A stretch of DNA of 64,000 nt from Pseudobdellovibrionaceae bacterium (GCA_019637875.1 JAHBUW010000006.1:154347-218346); one strand, 5' to 3'. Shown: positions 35,340 through 44,296, numbered from the stretch's first letter. Numbers and translations: made by a program. The notes: generated from the letters alone by a model not told the origin.

Positions 35340-36500
35340 TTACCCCGAACGATCGGATTTCTCGGGTTTTTCGATGCGGCCGTCGGGGAACTTCGCGAAA
35401 CGTTCGAAGCCCGTGCCGTGCACCATATCGTAACGCGGCCACGGCCAACCACCGAATTGGGTGCGCTGGTAGTCTTGGAAAGCCTGGACGATCTCTTCGC
35501 GCGAATTCATCACGAAAGGACCGTGCTGCACCATCGGCTCGCCGATGGGTTTCGCCTGAAGCAGCAGAAACTCGCTGCCTTCACTCGTGGACTCGATCGC
35601 GATCTCGCCGCCGTCCACGATCACGCCCGTGCGCGTGTTGACGTTGTCGCCCGCGATTTTCAGCCCTTCACCCTCGAAAACATAAAGCGTGCGGTTCACC
35701 GTGCCCCGCGCCGCCGGCAAGGTCAGGCGCGCATCTTTGCGCATTTTCACGAGCAGGATCGACACCTCATTGGCGGGGTCCGCGGCCCAACTGTCCGGCG
35801 GTGGCGCGAGCGGCGAAAGCCCTTCGAACGCGCCCGCGATCACGCGCACGTCCACGCCGTCTTTTTCGAGCTTCGGAATTTTCTCGGACCAGAACATCGC
35901 AAAATGTGGCGCCACCATTTTCGAGCGACGGGGCAGATTCAACCAGATCTGGAAAAGCTCCATCGTGTTGTCGCGCTCGGCACTCAAAAGCGGGAACATC
36001 TCAGAGTGCTGCACGCCCCCGCCCGCCGTCATCCACTGCACGTCACCTTCGCCGTAACGTCCGGCCGCGCCCAATGAATCCGCGTGGTCAACGTATCCGC
36101 GACGCACGATCGTGATCGTCTCAAACCCCCGATGCGGATGCACGGGGAAACCGGGAACGACTTCACCGTGGTACATCCGGAAGCCGTCTTTGCCTTCGAA
36201 ATCTTGGCCCATGTCCCGACCCGCAAGTAACTTCGGGTCGGGGCCAAAGTTCTTCTCGCCTTTCGGGTAAAGGTCATTGTGGTGAACGCAAAACAGAAAG
36301 GGCTCTTGGGTGCGCCACTGAAAATCCAACGCGAACTTCTGTTTGATCTTGGCTGCTTGACTCATGTCGACCTCCACCGGAGTTGCGGATGCCCCCCAGA
36401 ACTGACGCGCGGACTCCGATAGAGAGGCCCACGCTCCCAGTGCGCCGGCCCCGAAGAGTCCCGTCAGTCCCGTCACAAAATGTCGTCGCCGCAACTTCAT
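35340..36500 (-). CDS. pirin-family cupin with Tat-like leader
   Basis: 386 residues from 36500, or 341 from an internal ATG at 36365. Pirin domain: HPHRGFETITIVRRGYVDHAD and GVQHSE supply the metal-binding His, His, His and Glu of the N-terminal cupin; a C-terminal cupin follows (SEGSEFLLLQAKPIGEPMVQ). Some pirins act as quercetin dioxygenases. The first 45 residues contain RRRHFVTGLTGLFGAGALGAWA, resembling a twin-arginine signal, which pirins normally lack. The internal ATG is preceded by GGAGGTCGAC, a strong ribosome binding site, whereas the outer start has none. Two products are possible. Confidence 0.85.
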   Translation of the reverse strand: MKLRRRHFVTGLTGLFGAGALGAWASLSESARQFWGASATPVEVDMSQAAKIKQKFALDFQWRTQEPFLFCVHHNDLYPKGEKNFGPDPKLLAGRDMGQDFEGKDGFRMYHGEVVPGFPVHPHRGFETITIVRRGYVDHADSLGAAGRYGEGDVQWMTAGGGVQHSEMFPLLSAERDNTMELFQIWLNLPRRSKMVAPHFAMFWSEKIPKLEKDGVDVRVIAGAFEGLSPLAPPPDSWAADPANEVSILLVKMRKDARLTLPAARGTVNRTLYVFEGEGLKIAGDNVNTRTGVIVDGGEIAIESTSEGSEFLLLQAKPIGEPMVQHGPFVMNSREEIVQAFQDYQRTQFGGWPWPRYDMVHGTGFERFAKFPDGRIEKPEKSDRSG

Positions 36501-36553
36501 ATATCTATTGTATGCAGAATCGGGGCGCGCCTCAATGTGGATTCACGATCCCC

Positions 36554-36572
36554 TTCTCCCATTCTGGGAGAA
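36554..36572. promoter_or_regulatory. inverted repeat between pirin and oxidoreductase genes
   Basis: TTCTCCCA / TGGGAGAA with a three-base loop in the 129-bp divergent gap. No T-run on either side, so it could be an operator. Low confidence. Confidence 0.35.
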
Positions 36573-36629
36573 AACCCGACCGCCTCGCCCTGAAAGGGCC
36601 GGGCACCCCCATTGCAAACCCGACTCGTC

Positions 36630-37781
36630 ATGAAAACAAAAACAAGACCTACACCACGCACCCCGTCCCGAAAAAAGATCCGCTACGCCGTTGTCGGCCT
36701 GGGGCATATCGCCCAGACCGCGATGATCCCCGCCTTCAAACATGCCCGCAAAAACTCCGAACTGACGGCCCTCGTCTCGGAAGATCCGGCCAAATTGAAG
36801 TTCTGGGGACGGCGACTGAAGGTCAAAGCCCTTTACGAGATGGAGCGCTTCGAAGCCCTTTGCCAAAGTGGCGAGATCGACGCCGTCTACATCGCGACGC
36901 CGAACACGGATCACCTGCGCTTCATCGAGATCGCACTCAAACATCACATCCACGTCTTGACGGAAAAACCGATGGTCGCGACCGTCGAAGAAGCGCGACG
37001 ACTTCGCCCGATCCTGGCCCGCAGCCGCGCGCAACTCATGGTGGCCTACCGGCTGCATTTCGATCGTCCGAATTTAACCGCCGCGCAAATCGCGAATTCC
37101 GGCAAGCTCGGCGATTTGCGGCTTTTCACCTCGACCTTCACGATGCAGGTGGAAGATCCCGAGAACATCCGCCTGCAAGCGGCGAAAGCCGGGGGACCTC
37201 TTTTCGATATCGGCATCTATTGCATCAACGCCGCCCGCTCGATTTTTCGCGACGAACCCCTTTCGGTTTTCGCGGTGAACGAATCCATCAAAGGCGACCT
37301 CCGTTTCCGTGACGTTCCCGAAATGGTCGCGGTCACGATGCGCTTTCCGAAAAATCGCGTCGCGACCTTCACCTGCAGTTTCGGCGCGGCGGCCCTCGCC
37401 CACTACGAGGTGGTCGGCACGAAAGGTTGGCTCTGCTTGGACTCCAGCTACGAATACGCCGAGGGCATGCAGCTGGAGGTCGGCATTGGCGACCGCACGA
37501 CCCGCCGGGAATTTAAGAAGCGCGATCAGTTCGCGCCCGAACTCGTTTATTTCTCGGATTGCATTTTGAAACGCCGCCGGGTCGAGCCCTCTTTCGAAGA
37601 AGGGTACAACGACTTGTTGGTCATCGAGGCCTTGCTCAAGTCGGCCCGCACGGGTCGGCCCGTCGAATTGCGGGCGCGGACGAAAACCGCGCGACCGACC
37701 TTACGCCAAGAAATGCGTCGACCGCCGACGCCCAAACCCCGGCGCGAGAACATGATTCATATTACGACCCCCCATAACTGA
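36630..37781 (+). CDS. Gfo/Idh/MocA-family oxidoreductase
   Basis: 383 residues. Start at the ATG 36630; an in-frame TTG at 36612 adds six residues. N-terminal Rossmann domain with YAVVGLGHIAQTAMIPAF and the signature EKPMVATVEEA holding the catalytic Lys; the substrate domain contains GGPLFDIGIYCINAAR. Such enzymes oxidise or reduce sugars with NAD(P), resembling glucose-fructose oxidoreductase. Residues about 355-375 form a basic, proline-rich tail. Substrate unknown. A terminator follows. Confidence 0.9.
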   Translation: MKTKTRPTPRTPSRKKIRYAVVGLGHIAQTAMIPAFKHARKNSELTALVSEDPAKLKFWGRRLKVKALYEMERFEALCQSGEIDAVYIATPNTDHLRFIEIALKHHIHVLTEKPMVATVEEARRLRPILARSRAQLMVAYRLHFDRPNLTAAQIANSGKLGDLRLFTSTFTMQVEDPENIRLQAAKAGGPLFDIGIYCINAARSIFRDEPLSVFAVNESIKGDLRFRDVPEMVAVTMRFPKNRVATFTCSFGAAALAHYEVVGTKGWLCLDSSYEYAEGMQLEVGIGDRTTRREFKKRDQFAPELVYFSDCILKRRRVEPSFEEGYNDLLVIEALLKSARTGRPVELRARTKTARPTLRQEMRRPPTPKPRRENMIHITTPHN

Positions 37782-37804
37782 TTTGCGCGTGGGGGCTCAG
37801 CACG

Positions 37805-37835
37805 GCCCTTCCCATTCGGGGAAGGGCTTTTTTTT
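37805..37835 (+). terminator. rho-independent terminator of the oxidoreductase gene
   Basis: Perfect stem GCCCTTCCC / GGGAAGGGC (37805-37813 and 37819-37827), short loop, eight Ts. The T-run touches the stop codon of the convergent PepSY gene. Confidence 0.92.
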
Positions 37836-38370
37836 AGATGAGACAGACTGCGATCACCGCGGCGCCGATCGCGAAAGAAATCAAAGTCGTTTTGCGGTAC
37901 GTGGGAACGGTGAACGCCAGCCACAGTCCCGAAAGCGTCACCAGAATCAACGACACCCCGAAGATCGACTCGTACCAACGCATGAGCGTGGGGCCATGAC
38001 CTTTGTGCAATTCGATCATCCGTAGCAGAAGACTCGGATCGACCTTCGTGAAGACGATCTCTTCACCCGATGCCGACGCGGTATAGTAGAGCTTCGTCAC
38101 GGGACGGAAGGTATAGTCCGAGCCGCGCCCGCGGATGTATTCGAAATCGTAGTCGACGCCCGCATCTTTGAACTTCTGGCGGAAGAAGGCCTCTTGCTCT
38201 TCTTTCCCCTCGGGCACGGGACCCGACGCGCGGAAGGCTTCGACTTTTTCATCGGAACCTTTGAAGCCCCAAATATAGAGGGTTCCGGTCAAAGGCATCA
38301 TTAACATCAGCGGCAAAAAGAGGGCCGCGATGACCAAGTGAATTTGAATCATCAGTTTACGACTAGGCAT
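37834..38370 (-). CDS. PepSY-associated membrane protein
   Basis: 178 residues. An N-terminal helix (LVIAALFLPLMLMMPLTGTLYIWG), an extracytoplasmic domain of about 100 residues ending in a membrane-near LRMIELHKGHGPTLMRWYESIFG, then a second helix (SLILVTLSGLWLAF) and a third (LISFAIGAAVIAVCLI). Arrangement and the HKGHG..W motif fit small PepSY-TM proteins, often linked to iron or haem reduction. No iron transporter is next to it; an outer-membrane barrel gene is upstream on the same strand. Confidence 0.75.
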   Translation of the reverse strand: MPSRKLMIQIHLVIAALFLPLMLMMPLTGTLYIWGFKGSDEKVEAFRASGPVPEGKEEQEAFFRQKFKDAGVDYDFEYIRGRGSDYTFRPVTKLYYTASASGEEIVFTKVDPSLLLRMIELHKGHGPTLMRWYESIFGVSLILVTLSGLWLAFTVPTYRKTTLISFAIGAAVIAVCLI

Positions 38371-38441
38371 GGCGCCCTCCGTAGCATTCAGAACCTCTTT
38401 ACGCCACCCTCACCAAAAACCGGAAAGCCAATTGAGAAAGC

Positions 38442-39383
38442 CTACAAACTAAGCTGAAGAGAAGCCGCGATGACGTTCTCATCCGGCAGATCCAAATTTC
38501 CTGAGTCACGTTCGAAAGAACTCCTCCCCTGAAAGAGGGACCGGCCAAACGCCCGTCCGGCTTCGACTTCAAAGAAGGTCTGCGCGCCGAGATAAGCTTT
38601 CAAAGTCAAAAGCCCGCGCGCGCCCTCGACGAACAACCGATCTTCACGGCGGGGGCGATTCGCGATCATGTACACCTGCTGACCGTATTCAAGCTTCGCG
38701 TTCACCTGCAAAGGTCCCCAGAACAGATATCCCGCCTGCACGCGCGCCGCCGCCGGAAAAAGCAAAAACGCGGACGCGAAGGTTTTCGGCGTCGGCCGCG
38801 CCCACAACATCACGAACGGAAATCCCCACATCCCGCCGCGAGTTTTTTCTTCGTTGTGAAAGGTCGCCGCGAATCCCGGAAGCGGGACGTTGTTCAAAAT
38901 CACGCGATTGTTCGAGTAGTTCAGAAACCAAATCCATTGGGTCGTTTCGGAAGTCTTCGAGCGGTGCGAAAGCGTCACGCCGAAGACACTGACGTCGCCG
39001 CCATCAAAGGGGCGATCGCTGGCGGACCCGTAGTTCGTATTGAGTCCCCAAACCGCGTTTTCATCTTGCCGGTAGCTCGCGTGCAAAGAGAACTCACGGT
39101 CTTCGAGCGAAGACGGCGCCGGGAAGGCCTGCCCCGTGGGCACGTCCTTGAAATCCAAGCGTCGTGATTTCCCCCCGAGTGCGAGCGTCAATCCCTCGGT
39201 CTGGTAAAACGGGACGTACAAAAAGCCCTCGTCGATCCGGAGGGCCGGATCTTCGGTGTGACCGTAGCCGAAGCGATAGTGCTGCTTTCCCGGCTCTCCC
39301 GCCTCGGCGAGGGAGTCTTGAGCCAAGGCGGAAAAAGACATGAGCGAACACATAAACGAAAACCAAAGGGCGCGAATGGGCAT
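38442..39383 (-). CDS. outer-membrane barrel protein, DUF6268-like
   Basis: 313 residues. Signal peptide to about residue 21 (SALAQD) and strongly alternating beta strands with many Tyr, Phe and Trp, ending VIAASLQLSL. The central FGVTLSHRSKTSETTQWIWF, NNRVILNNVPLPGFAATFHN and GFPFVMLWARPTPKTF resemble the DUF6268 barrel family. Role unknown; could be a porin or channel. About 70 bp upstream of the PepSY gene on the same strand. Confidence 0.7.
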   Translation of the reverse strand: MPIRALWFSFMCSLMSFSALAQDSLAEAGEPGKQHYRFGYGHTEDPALRIDEGFLYVPFYQTEGLTLALGGKSRRLDFKDVPTGQAFPAPSSLEDREFSLHASYRQDENAVWGLNTNYGSASDRPFDGGDVSVFGVTLSHRSKTSETTQWIWFLNYSNNRVILNNVPLPGFAATFHNEEKTRGGMWGFPFVMLWARPTPKTFASAFLLFPAAARVQAGYLFWGPLQVNAKLEYGQQVYMIANRPRREDRLFVEGARGLLTLKAYLGAQTFFEVEAGRAFGRSLFQGRSSFERDSGNLDLPDENVIAASLQLSL

Positions 39384-39400
39384 GCGCAGAAGTTAGTGAA

Positions 39401-40552
39401 TTACGCGCGAGAACGGAAGATGCGAAGCGTGCCGCCATCGTGAATTTCGGGCGGAAACCAACGTTCGGGCGTCATGAACTTCTGAAACCAGGCTCCGGCG
39501 TCGGCATTGGTGACGACCCGCACGGGTTTGCGGCTGGCCACGGCGTGAATTCGACGCAGAACCCGTCGATATGTCTCTTCGTTGAAAGGGTCGTAAAGAT
39601 AATAGACCGCGGCCGCGGGAATTTCGAAGTCCGGATCGCCCAAATCCTGACAGTGAAAACGAACATGCCCCAGTCCCGCCCGTTCACCGGAGTTCTGCGA
39701 GCATTCCACCCGGTGGCGCACGAACTCGTAACCGACGAATTGGAGGTCTTCGCGCAACAGTCCGCCTAAAATTCCCACGCGCCCATACCCCGACCCGAGA
39801 TCGATCAAGGTTTCGCCCGGCCGCATGTCGAGTGCTTGCAACGCCACCATGGCGGTCGCGTAAGAGGTTTGCACCCCGGCACCCGAGTTTTCAAAAATCC
39901 GTTCCCGCGTTTCCGGAACGTTCTCCATCATCAGATCGCGCTCATATTGCAGTTGCAGAATGTCGTCCATCATGTCGAATGCCCGAAAGAGTCCCTCGGG
40001 CAAGACAATCTCCTCAAGCAGTGGACGCACGGCGGGCCAAACGGCGCCCGGCCCCAGCTCGGCCAGCCGCCGTGAACGCGAGTCCTCGATACGGACACGC
40101 TCGGGCCGCCACTCCCTTTCGAATTCGGAGAACGCCCACATCTCTTGCGCGGCCGCGCGCACGAACTTTCGATACTCCGGCTCGGGCATCCGCAGGCTTT
40201 CGCGCACGATCGCGTGGGCGTTTTCACGAAGAATTTTTCCCAGAGGTTTCAATCTCGAGACGGCGAAAGGCTCGAAGAGCGCCGGCAAATCGGCCAACGG
40301 ACGCAGTTCGCGATTTCGGGACTGCGCCAGACTTTCCCAAAAAAGCTGGTCGTGACTTTCGGGCTGCGCGGTCAAAAGCCAGTGCTGTTCACCCAATCGC
40401 TCCGCGACCGTCCGTAAGTTCAAAAGACCGATGAACAAACGCCCCTTTTCGTCGGGTTCGAGCGTCGCCTCCGACGTCAAATCGGGGGCCAAGGACGTCC
40501 CATGCAAGGCGGACCCTAAGATTGAATTGAGTTGAGTCCGCTCGCGCCCCAT
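39401..40552 (-). CDS. SAM-dependent methyltransferase with N-terminal extension
   Basis: 383 residues. A helical N-terminal part of about 215 residues, rich in Arg and Glu and without a recognisable motif, precedes a class I methyltransferase domain: motif I ETLIDLGSGYGRVGILGG, then FVGYEFVRHRVE, FHCQDLGDPDF and PAAAVYYLYDPFNEE. The substrate is unknown. The start at 40552 has no strong ribosome binding site, so the exact N-terminus is uncertain. Divergent from the VOC protein. Confidence 0.75.
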   Translation of the reverse strand: MGRERTQLNSILGSALHGTSLAPDLTSEATLEPDEKGRLFIGLLNLRTVAERLGEQHWLLTAQPESHDQLFWESLAQSRNRELRPLADLPALFEPFAVSRLKPLGKILRENAHAIVRESLRMPEPEYRKFVRAAAQEMWAFSEFEREWRPERVRIEDSRSRRLAELGPGAVWPAVRPLLEEIVLPEGLFRAFDMMDDILQLQYERDLMMENVPETRERIFENSGAGVQTSYATAMVALQALDMRPGETLIDLGSGYGRVGILGGLLREDLQFVGYEFVRHRVECSQNSGERAGLGHVRFHCQDLGDPDFEIPAAAVYYLYDPFNEETYRRVLRRIHAVASRKPVRVVTNADAGAWFQKFMTPERWFPPEIHDGGTLRIFRSRA

Positions 40553-40665
40553 GGCCCGAGGTTACATTTACGTTTTCGACGAAACAACGTGAATTCCCGC
40601 GTCAGGCCATGCGTTTGTCCGCGATTGATGTCAGACTTATCTTTTCATGAGCCAAGGAGACACCG

Positions 40666-41040
40666 ATGATTTCTGGATACGTGGACTTCTACTACAACGT
40701 TCAAGACATGAAACGGGCGGTCACTTTCTACAAGGAAGCCCTCCAAATGGAAGTCTCACATACGCATGAGTTCTGGACCGAAATGCGCGTGGGAAATTTG
40801 CGTCTGGGCCTTCACTGGACGGAGGGCAGCAGCGTTCCGAAAACTCCGCGCAACGACCACGGACAAGAATGTGGCGGCACCCTGACTTTGCATTCAACCG
40901 ATGTCCGCGGCGATCGGGACCGCATCCACAAATCCGGCGGTAAAATTCTGGGCGAGGCCGAACAGCCGTGGGGGCACATGCTGGTCTTCGAAGATCCGGA
41001 CGGGAATGTTTTGAAGCTGATGAAGCCCGCGAACGCGTAA
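40666..41040 (+). CDS. VOC superfamily (glyoxalase-like) protein
   Basis: 124 residues, ATG after AAGGAGACACCG. Single-chain VOC fold with two beta-alpha-beta-beta-beta units: YVDFYYNVQDMKRAVTFYK and LTLHSTDVRGDRDRIHKSGG ending GHMLVFEDPDGNVLKLMKP. Metal ligands seem to be Glu and His, though not all four are obvious. May be a lyase, dioxygenase or drug-binding protein. Function unknown. Confidence 0.85.
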   Translation: MISGYVDFYYNVQDMKRAVTFYKEALQMEVSHTHEFWTEMRVGNLRLGLHWTEGSSVPKTPRNDHGQECGGTLTLHSTDVRGDRDRIHKSGGKILGEAEQPWGHMLVFEDPDGNVLKLMKPANA

Positions 41041-41048
41041 CAAACTGA

Positions 41049-41071
41049 GACGGGGATCCCAAATCCCCGTC
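41049..41071 (+). terminator. strong hairpin after the VOC gene
   Basis: GACGGGGAT / ATCCCCGTC (41049-41057 and 41063-41071), five-base loop, no T-run. Could be a terminator or a stabilising 3' stem. Confidence 0.4.
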
Positions 41072-41152
41072 GAACTTCGGGACATCCGTGCAATTCTTTG
41101 GCGGCCGCAAGCGCCCCCCCTTTAAACTGAGAACTCGGATCGAGGGGGAATC

Positions 41153-42835
41153 GTGACACGGAAGCAACGCCGTTTCAGTGCGGGCATCGCCATTCTGGGC
41201 CTCGTTCTCTTTTTCCAAAACTGTGGTTCCAGCCAAAACTTCGATCTTGAACAAGCGACCCAAAGCTTAAGTGGCGTCGGCGACCTGTCAGCTCCCCCCG
41301 CCGGAAACGACGGCGCCCCCGCACCGATGCCGACGCCGACACCGACACCGGTCCCGACCGGTCAGGCGACCCAAGGCCAATTCTGCGCACGTCAAGCCGG
41401 CGAACTTCCGAAGTTTCGTCTCAGCCTGGCGGATCTGCGAGAGCAAAAACTCGAGGACGTGACCTCGCTGGACCGGTTCTTCCGCGCGGACGTGCGCCTG
41501 GCGAATCTCAATATCTATTTGCCCAAACTCGACATCAAAGCCCTTCCCGTCCATTTCGGATACGACCTCGGCGGCCAAGGCACCATCCGGCGCGATGACG
41601 GGACCGAACTGCGCGAGCGCTTCGCGGTGATGTACGAATCTTACCTGCAGCTGGCGCAGGAAGACCACGGAACCTATCAGATCGCCGTCGCGGCCTCGGG
41701 TCAGGTCGAACTCGAGATCCAAGACGCGAGTGGGGTCTACGTGAAACGGATCTCGGCGATGACGGGAATCGACGAGACACGTTTTCTGTGCGTGAACCAG
41801 AACATCTTCATCCGTCGCGGTGATCAAATCGGCCTGCGTCTGCGCCAGACCCACCGCACGGGGGCCTCGCTCAGCGCCGCGCTTTACTGGCGTAAAGTGG
41901 GTTCCGCCACCAGCGCGGCCTCGGCTTCTTGCAATGCTTCGGGCGAGCTCTTCCGCGACGGCCAAGCGACTTCGCAAATGCAAACCATTTTGAATGAGGG
42001 GTGGCGGTCACCGGGGGCCGACAACTTGACCCTAACCACCGACGGCGAAAATCTGGTCGTCAATGGCGACTTCGAAAACGTCAGCGGGCTTTCGCTCCCG
42101 ACCACGGGAACGTGGTGGAAGTACTTCACCTCGCTCCCGGGCTGGCTGGCCTACCAAAAGTTCGAATTGCAGAATTCGGGTTTCACGAACGTCTTCTCGT
42201 TCCGCGGCGGCAACTACTGGATCGAACTCGACGCGGACCAAGGCGTGGACGCCATTCACCAAGAGATCACCGTGAAACCGAATACGAGCTACCGTCATCT
42301 TTTCGACTACGCGACCGAGCCCGGCACCAGCCAAAATACGTCGCAGATTTTGGTCTATCGCGTGGCCTCGAAAACCGACGGCAACTTTCAATTTGATCAT
42401 CTGGATACCGTCAGCGCACCGAACACGGGCGCTTGGTTGACCTACCAACGCCGCATCGACTCGGGAACCTCGAACCGGATGAAAGTGAAACTGATGGAGG
42501 GCGGTGGCGACGACAATAACGGCGCCTACATCGACAACGTTGTTTTCCGCGAGATCCGTGAAAATGATCGCGTGTGCTTAGGCGGCGCGATCCCCGCCCC
42601 GGGAATCAAAATCCTTGCCGCTCGCTATGGTAAAAACAAATTCGTGGACACCACGACCTTCGTGCGCGCACGCTGCGAAGACAAAGCCTCTTGCTCCTTC
42701 AACGCGAACAACGACATGAATGGCGATCCCGAAAACGGAATCGTTAAAGTGTTGACGATTCGCTACAGCTGTTTGAACGGCGACAAAGAAGTCGCGGTCA
42801 ACGAAAACACTCAAGCGCAGTTGAGCTGTCCGTGA
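41153..42835 (+). CDS. lipoprotein with DUF642-like and SUEL-lectin-like domains
   Basis: 560 residues, GTG start after GAGGGGGAATC. A short hydrophobic signal ends in FQNC (Cys24), an unusual lipobox. Then a Pro/Thr linker (PMPTPTPTPVPT), a beta-rich region of about 200 residues, a carbohydrate-binding-like module starting LVVNGDFENVSGLSLP and ending NNGAYIDNVVFREI (resembling DUF642), and a C-terminal domain with ILAARYGKNKFVD, RCEDKASCSFNANNDMNGDP and KVLTIRYSC, the pattern of rhamnose/galactose-binding SUEL lectins. Probably displayed on the cell surface to bind sugars, for example prey lipopolysaccharide; this is inference. Confidence 0.72.
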   Translation: MTRKQRRFSAGIAILGLVLFFQNCGSSQNFDLEQATQSLSGVGDLSAPPAGNDGAPAPMPTPTPTPVPTGQATQGQFCARQAGELPKFRLSLADLREQKLEDVTSLDRFFRADVRLANLNIYLPKLDIKALPVHFGYDLGGQGTIRRDDGTELRERFAVMYESYLQLAQEDHGTYQIAVAASGQVELEIQDASGVYVKRISAMTGIDETRFLCVNQNIFIRRGDQIGLRLRQTHRTGASLSAALYWRKVGSATSAASASCNASGELFRDGQATSQMQTILNEGWRSPGADNLTLTTDGENLVVNGDFENVSGLSLPTTGTWWKYFTSLPGWLAYQKFELQNSGFTNVFSFRGGNYWIELDADQGVDAIHQEITVKPNTSYRHLFDYATEPGTSQNTSQILVYRVASKTDGNFQFDHLDTVSAPNTGAWLTYQRRIDSGTSNRMKVKLMEGGGDDNNGAYIDNVVFREIRENDRVCLGGAIPAPGIKILAARYGKNKFVDTTTFVRARCEDKASCSFNANNDMNGDPENGIVKVLTIRYSCLNGDKEVAVNENTQAQLSCP

Positions 42836-42956
42836 AATGTGAGTCTGCCTAAAATTTGAGGCATCGATATCGGAATCCACGTCTCTTCCATGAAAAAGTC
42901 AGTGGCATTCGACTTAAGTTCTTCCCAAGCTCCTCGCCCATCGCTAAAATGCATCC

Positions 42957-43169
42957 ATGTCGCAAGATCAAGGCGAAGGAACACGGGGAAAAGGCCACGC
43001 AACGCTCGGTGACCTTCTCGGGCCCGAGACTCAAGAGAACCTCAAGGACTGGACACGCGAAGCCCGTCAGTGGGTGGAGACGCACCCGTGGGCCGCCGCG
43101 CTGGGAGCGTTGGCTTTGGGTTACGTGCTCGGTTCGATGACTTCGCGCCGGGAGCGGGATTCGCGATGA
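42957..43169 (+). CDS. small DUF883/YqjD-like membrane-anchored protein
   Basis: 70 residues. An amphipathic N-terminus (DLLGPETQENLKDWTREARQ) is followed by PWAAALGALALGYVLGSM and a basic RRERDSR tail, the plan of YqjD/ElaB proteins that tether ribosomes to the membrane in E. coli. No strong ribosome binding site was found. The stop overlaps the next start (ATGA), pairing it with a YqjE-like protein. Confidence 0.65.
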   Translation: MSQDQGEGTRGKGHATLGDLLGPETQENLKDWTREARQWVETHPWAAALGALALGYVLGSMTSRRERDSR

Positions 43170-43639
43170 ACCTGTTCACGCTTTTGCTGCACTCCTTTCT
43201 TGACCGTCAAGCACGCGAACAGACCGAACGTCTGCGCGAGGCCGGGCTTCGCGCCGCCGAGAAGGGGCGCAAGCTGGCGATCGCCGGTGCCTTTTTCAGT
43301 CTGACCGCGGCCTTTTCATTCGCGGCCATCGTGACCTTCGCTATTGAGGCGGGTCTGCAGTACGACCGGGGCGCGGGCCTCACCTATTCGGGGCTCATGA
43401 TCTCGGCGACGATTCTTATCGTGATCGCTCTTTTGGGGGGCCTCATTGGCCTCCTCATCGCTTCATCGAGCTCCGAGAATAAAGTAAATGCTCAACCCCC
43501 TCCTCCGCGTTCGACTCAAAGCGAACTCAAGGACGTGCTTGAGGATATCGCGCTTCAACTGTTAAAGCAGTTCGCTCAATCTCAACGTGCCGGCGATCAA
43601 ACGCCGTCCTCCGCAAACGAAAGTGAGACCCGTCCATGA
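43166..43639 (+). CDS. DUF1469/YqjE-like membrane protein
   Basis: 157 residues from the ATG at 43166 (ATGA overlap). A charged N-terminal helix (QAREQTERLREAGLRAAEKG), two membrane helices (LAIAGAFFSLTAAFSFAAIV and GLMISATILIVIALLGGLIG) and a polar tail. Matches the YqjE/phage-holin-like DUF1469 plan. In E. coli yqjD and yqjE are neighbours, as here. Its stop overlaps the response-regulator start, so all three are translationally coupled. Confidence 0.7.
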   Translation: MNLFTLLLHSFLDRQAREQTERLREAGLRAAEKGRKLAIAGAFFSLTAAFSFAAIVTFAIEAGLQYDRGAGLTYSGLMISATILIVIALLGGLIGLLIASSSSENKVNAQPPPPRSTQSELKDVLEDIALQLLKQFAQSQRAGDQTPSSANESETRP

Positions 43640-44277
43640 GTTCTTTGGCTACCCGCATCCTGGTTGTGGACGATCACCCGATCTTCCGCGAAGGTTTGAA
43701 GCTCTCTTTGGATTCGAGCCTCAAAGACTTCACGTGGGTGGGCGAAGCGGCGAACGCGAAGACGGCTCTCGATCAGATCTACGACAAGCGCCCCGATCTG
43801 GTGATCCTCGATTTGATTCTGGGATCGACGTCGGGACTCGACGTCGTCCGCGAAGTGAAAAGTCGTCAGATCCCCACGAAAATTTTGGTGCTGACTCAAG
43901 TGCAGGACCCCAAGACCGAGCGCGAACTCCGTCGCTTGGAAGTCGATGCGATTTTGTCCAAGATGGCGCCCTTGCAATCCGTCGTCGAAGCCGTGGAAGC
44001 TTTACGCAACAACCAGCCCTTCACGAGCCCCCCGCTTCCGAACTCCAACGAAGAAGAAGGCATGAACCCCGTGCCCGCGCTCAAGCCGAACCTCACCGCA
44101 CGCGAGGTCGAGATCGTGCGTTTGGTCGCCGCGGGACAAACCCAAAAAGAAATCGCCGAAACTCTGGGTTGCGCCCCGGAAACTGTCAAAACGCACAAAG
44201 GCAACTTGTTGCGTAAGCTGGGCGCGCGAAATTCAGCCGAGATCGTCGCCTGGGCGACGCGCACCGGGTTGATCTAA
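43636..44277 (+). CDS. NarL/LuxR-type response regulator
   Basis: 213 residues. Receiver domain with VVDDHPIFREGL, phosphoacceptor Asp59 in VILDLILG and KMAPL near the usual Lys position, although the Lys context (ILSKMAP) is a little unusual. Helix-turn-helix of the LuxR kind at about 148-205: LTAREVEIVRLVAAGQTQKE, LGCAPETVKTHKGNLLRKLG. Activates or represses transcription when phosphorylated. The convergent histidine kinase 20 bp away is a candidate partner, but orientation differs. Overlaps the YqjE-like gene by four bases. Confidence 0.93.
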   Translation: MSSLATRILVVDDHPIFREGLKLSLDSSLKDFTWVGEAANAKTALDQIYDKRPDLVILDLILGSTSGLDVVREVKSRQIPTKILVLTQVQDPKTERELRRLEVDAILSKMAPLQSVVEAVEALRNNQPFTSPPLPNSNEEEGMNPVPALKPNLTAREVEIVRLVAAGQTQKEIAETLGCAPETVKTHKGNLLRKLGARNSAEIVAWATRTGLI

Positions 44278-44296
44278 CGCCAGGTCCGCGCGCCTT

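Noticed and set aside
36383..37312. Plus-strand frame overlapping the oxidoreductase gene
   Set aside because: Out of frame with the Gfo/Idh/MocA motifs and Arg/Pro-rich.
41329..41365. Microsatellite-like CCGACA(C/G) repeats
   Set aside because: They encode the Pro-Thr linker of the lipoprotein and stay in frame.
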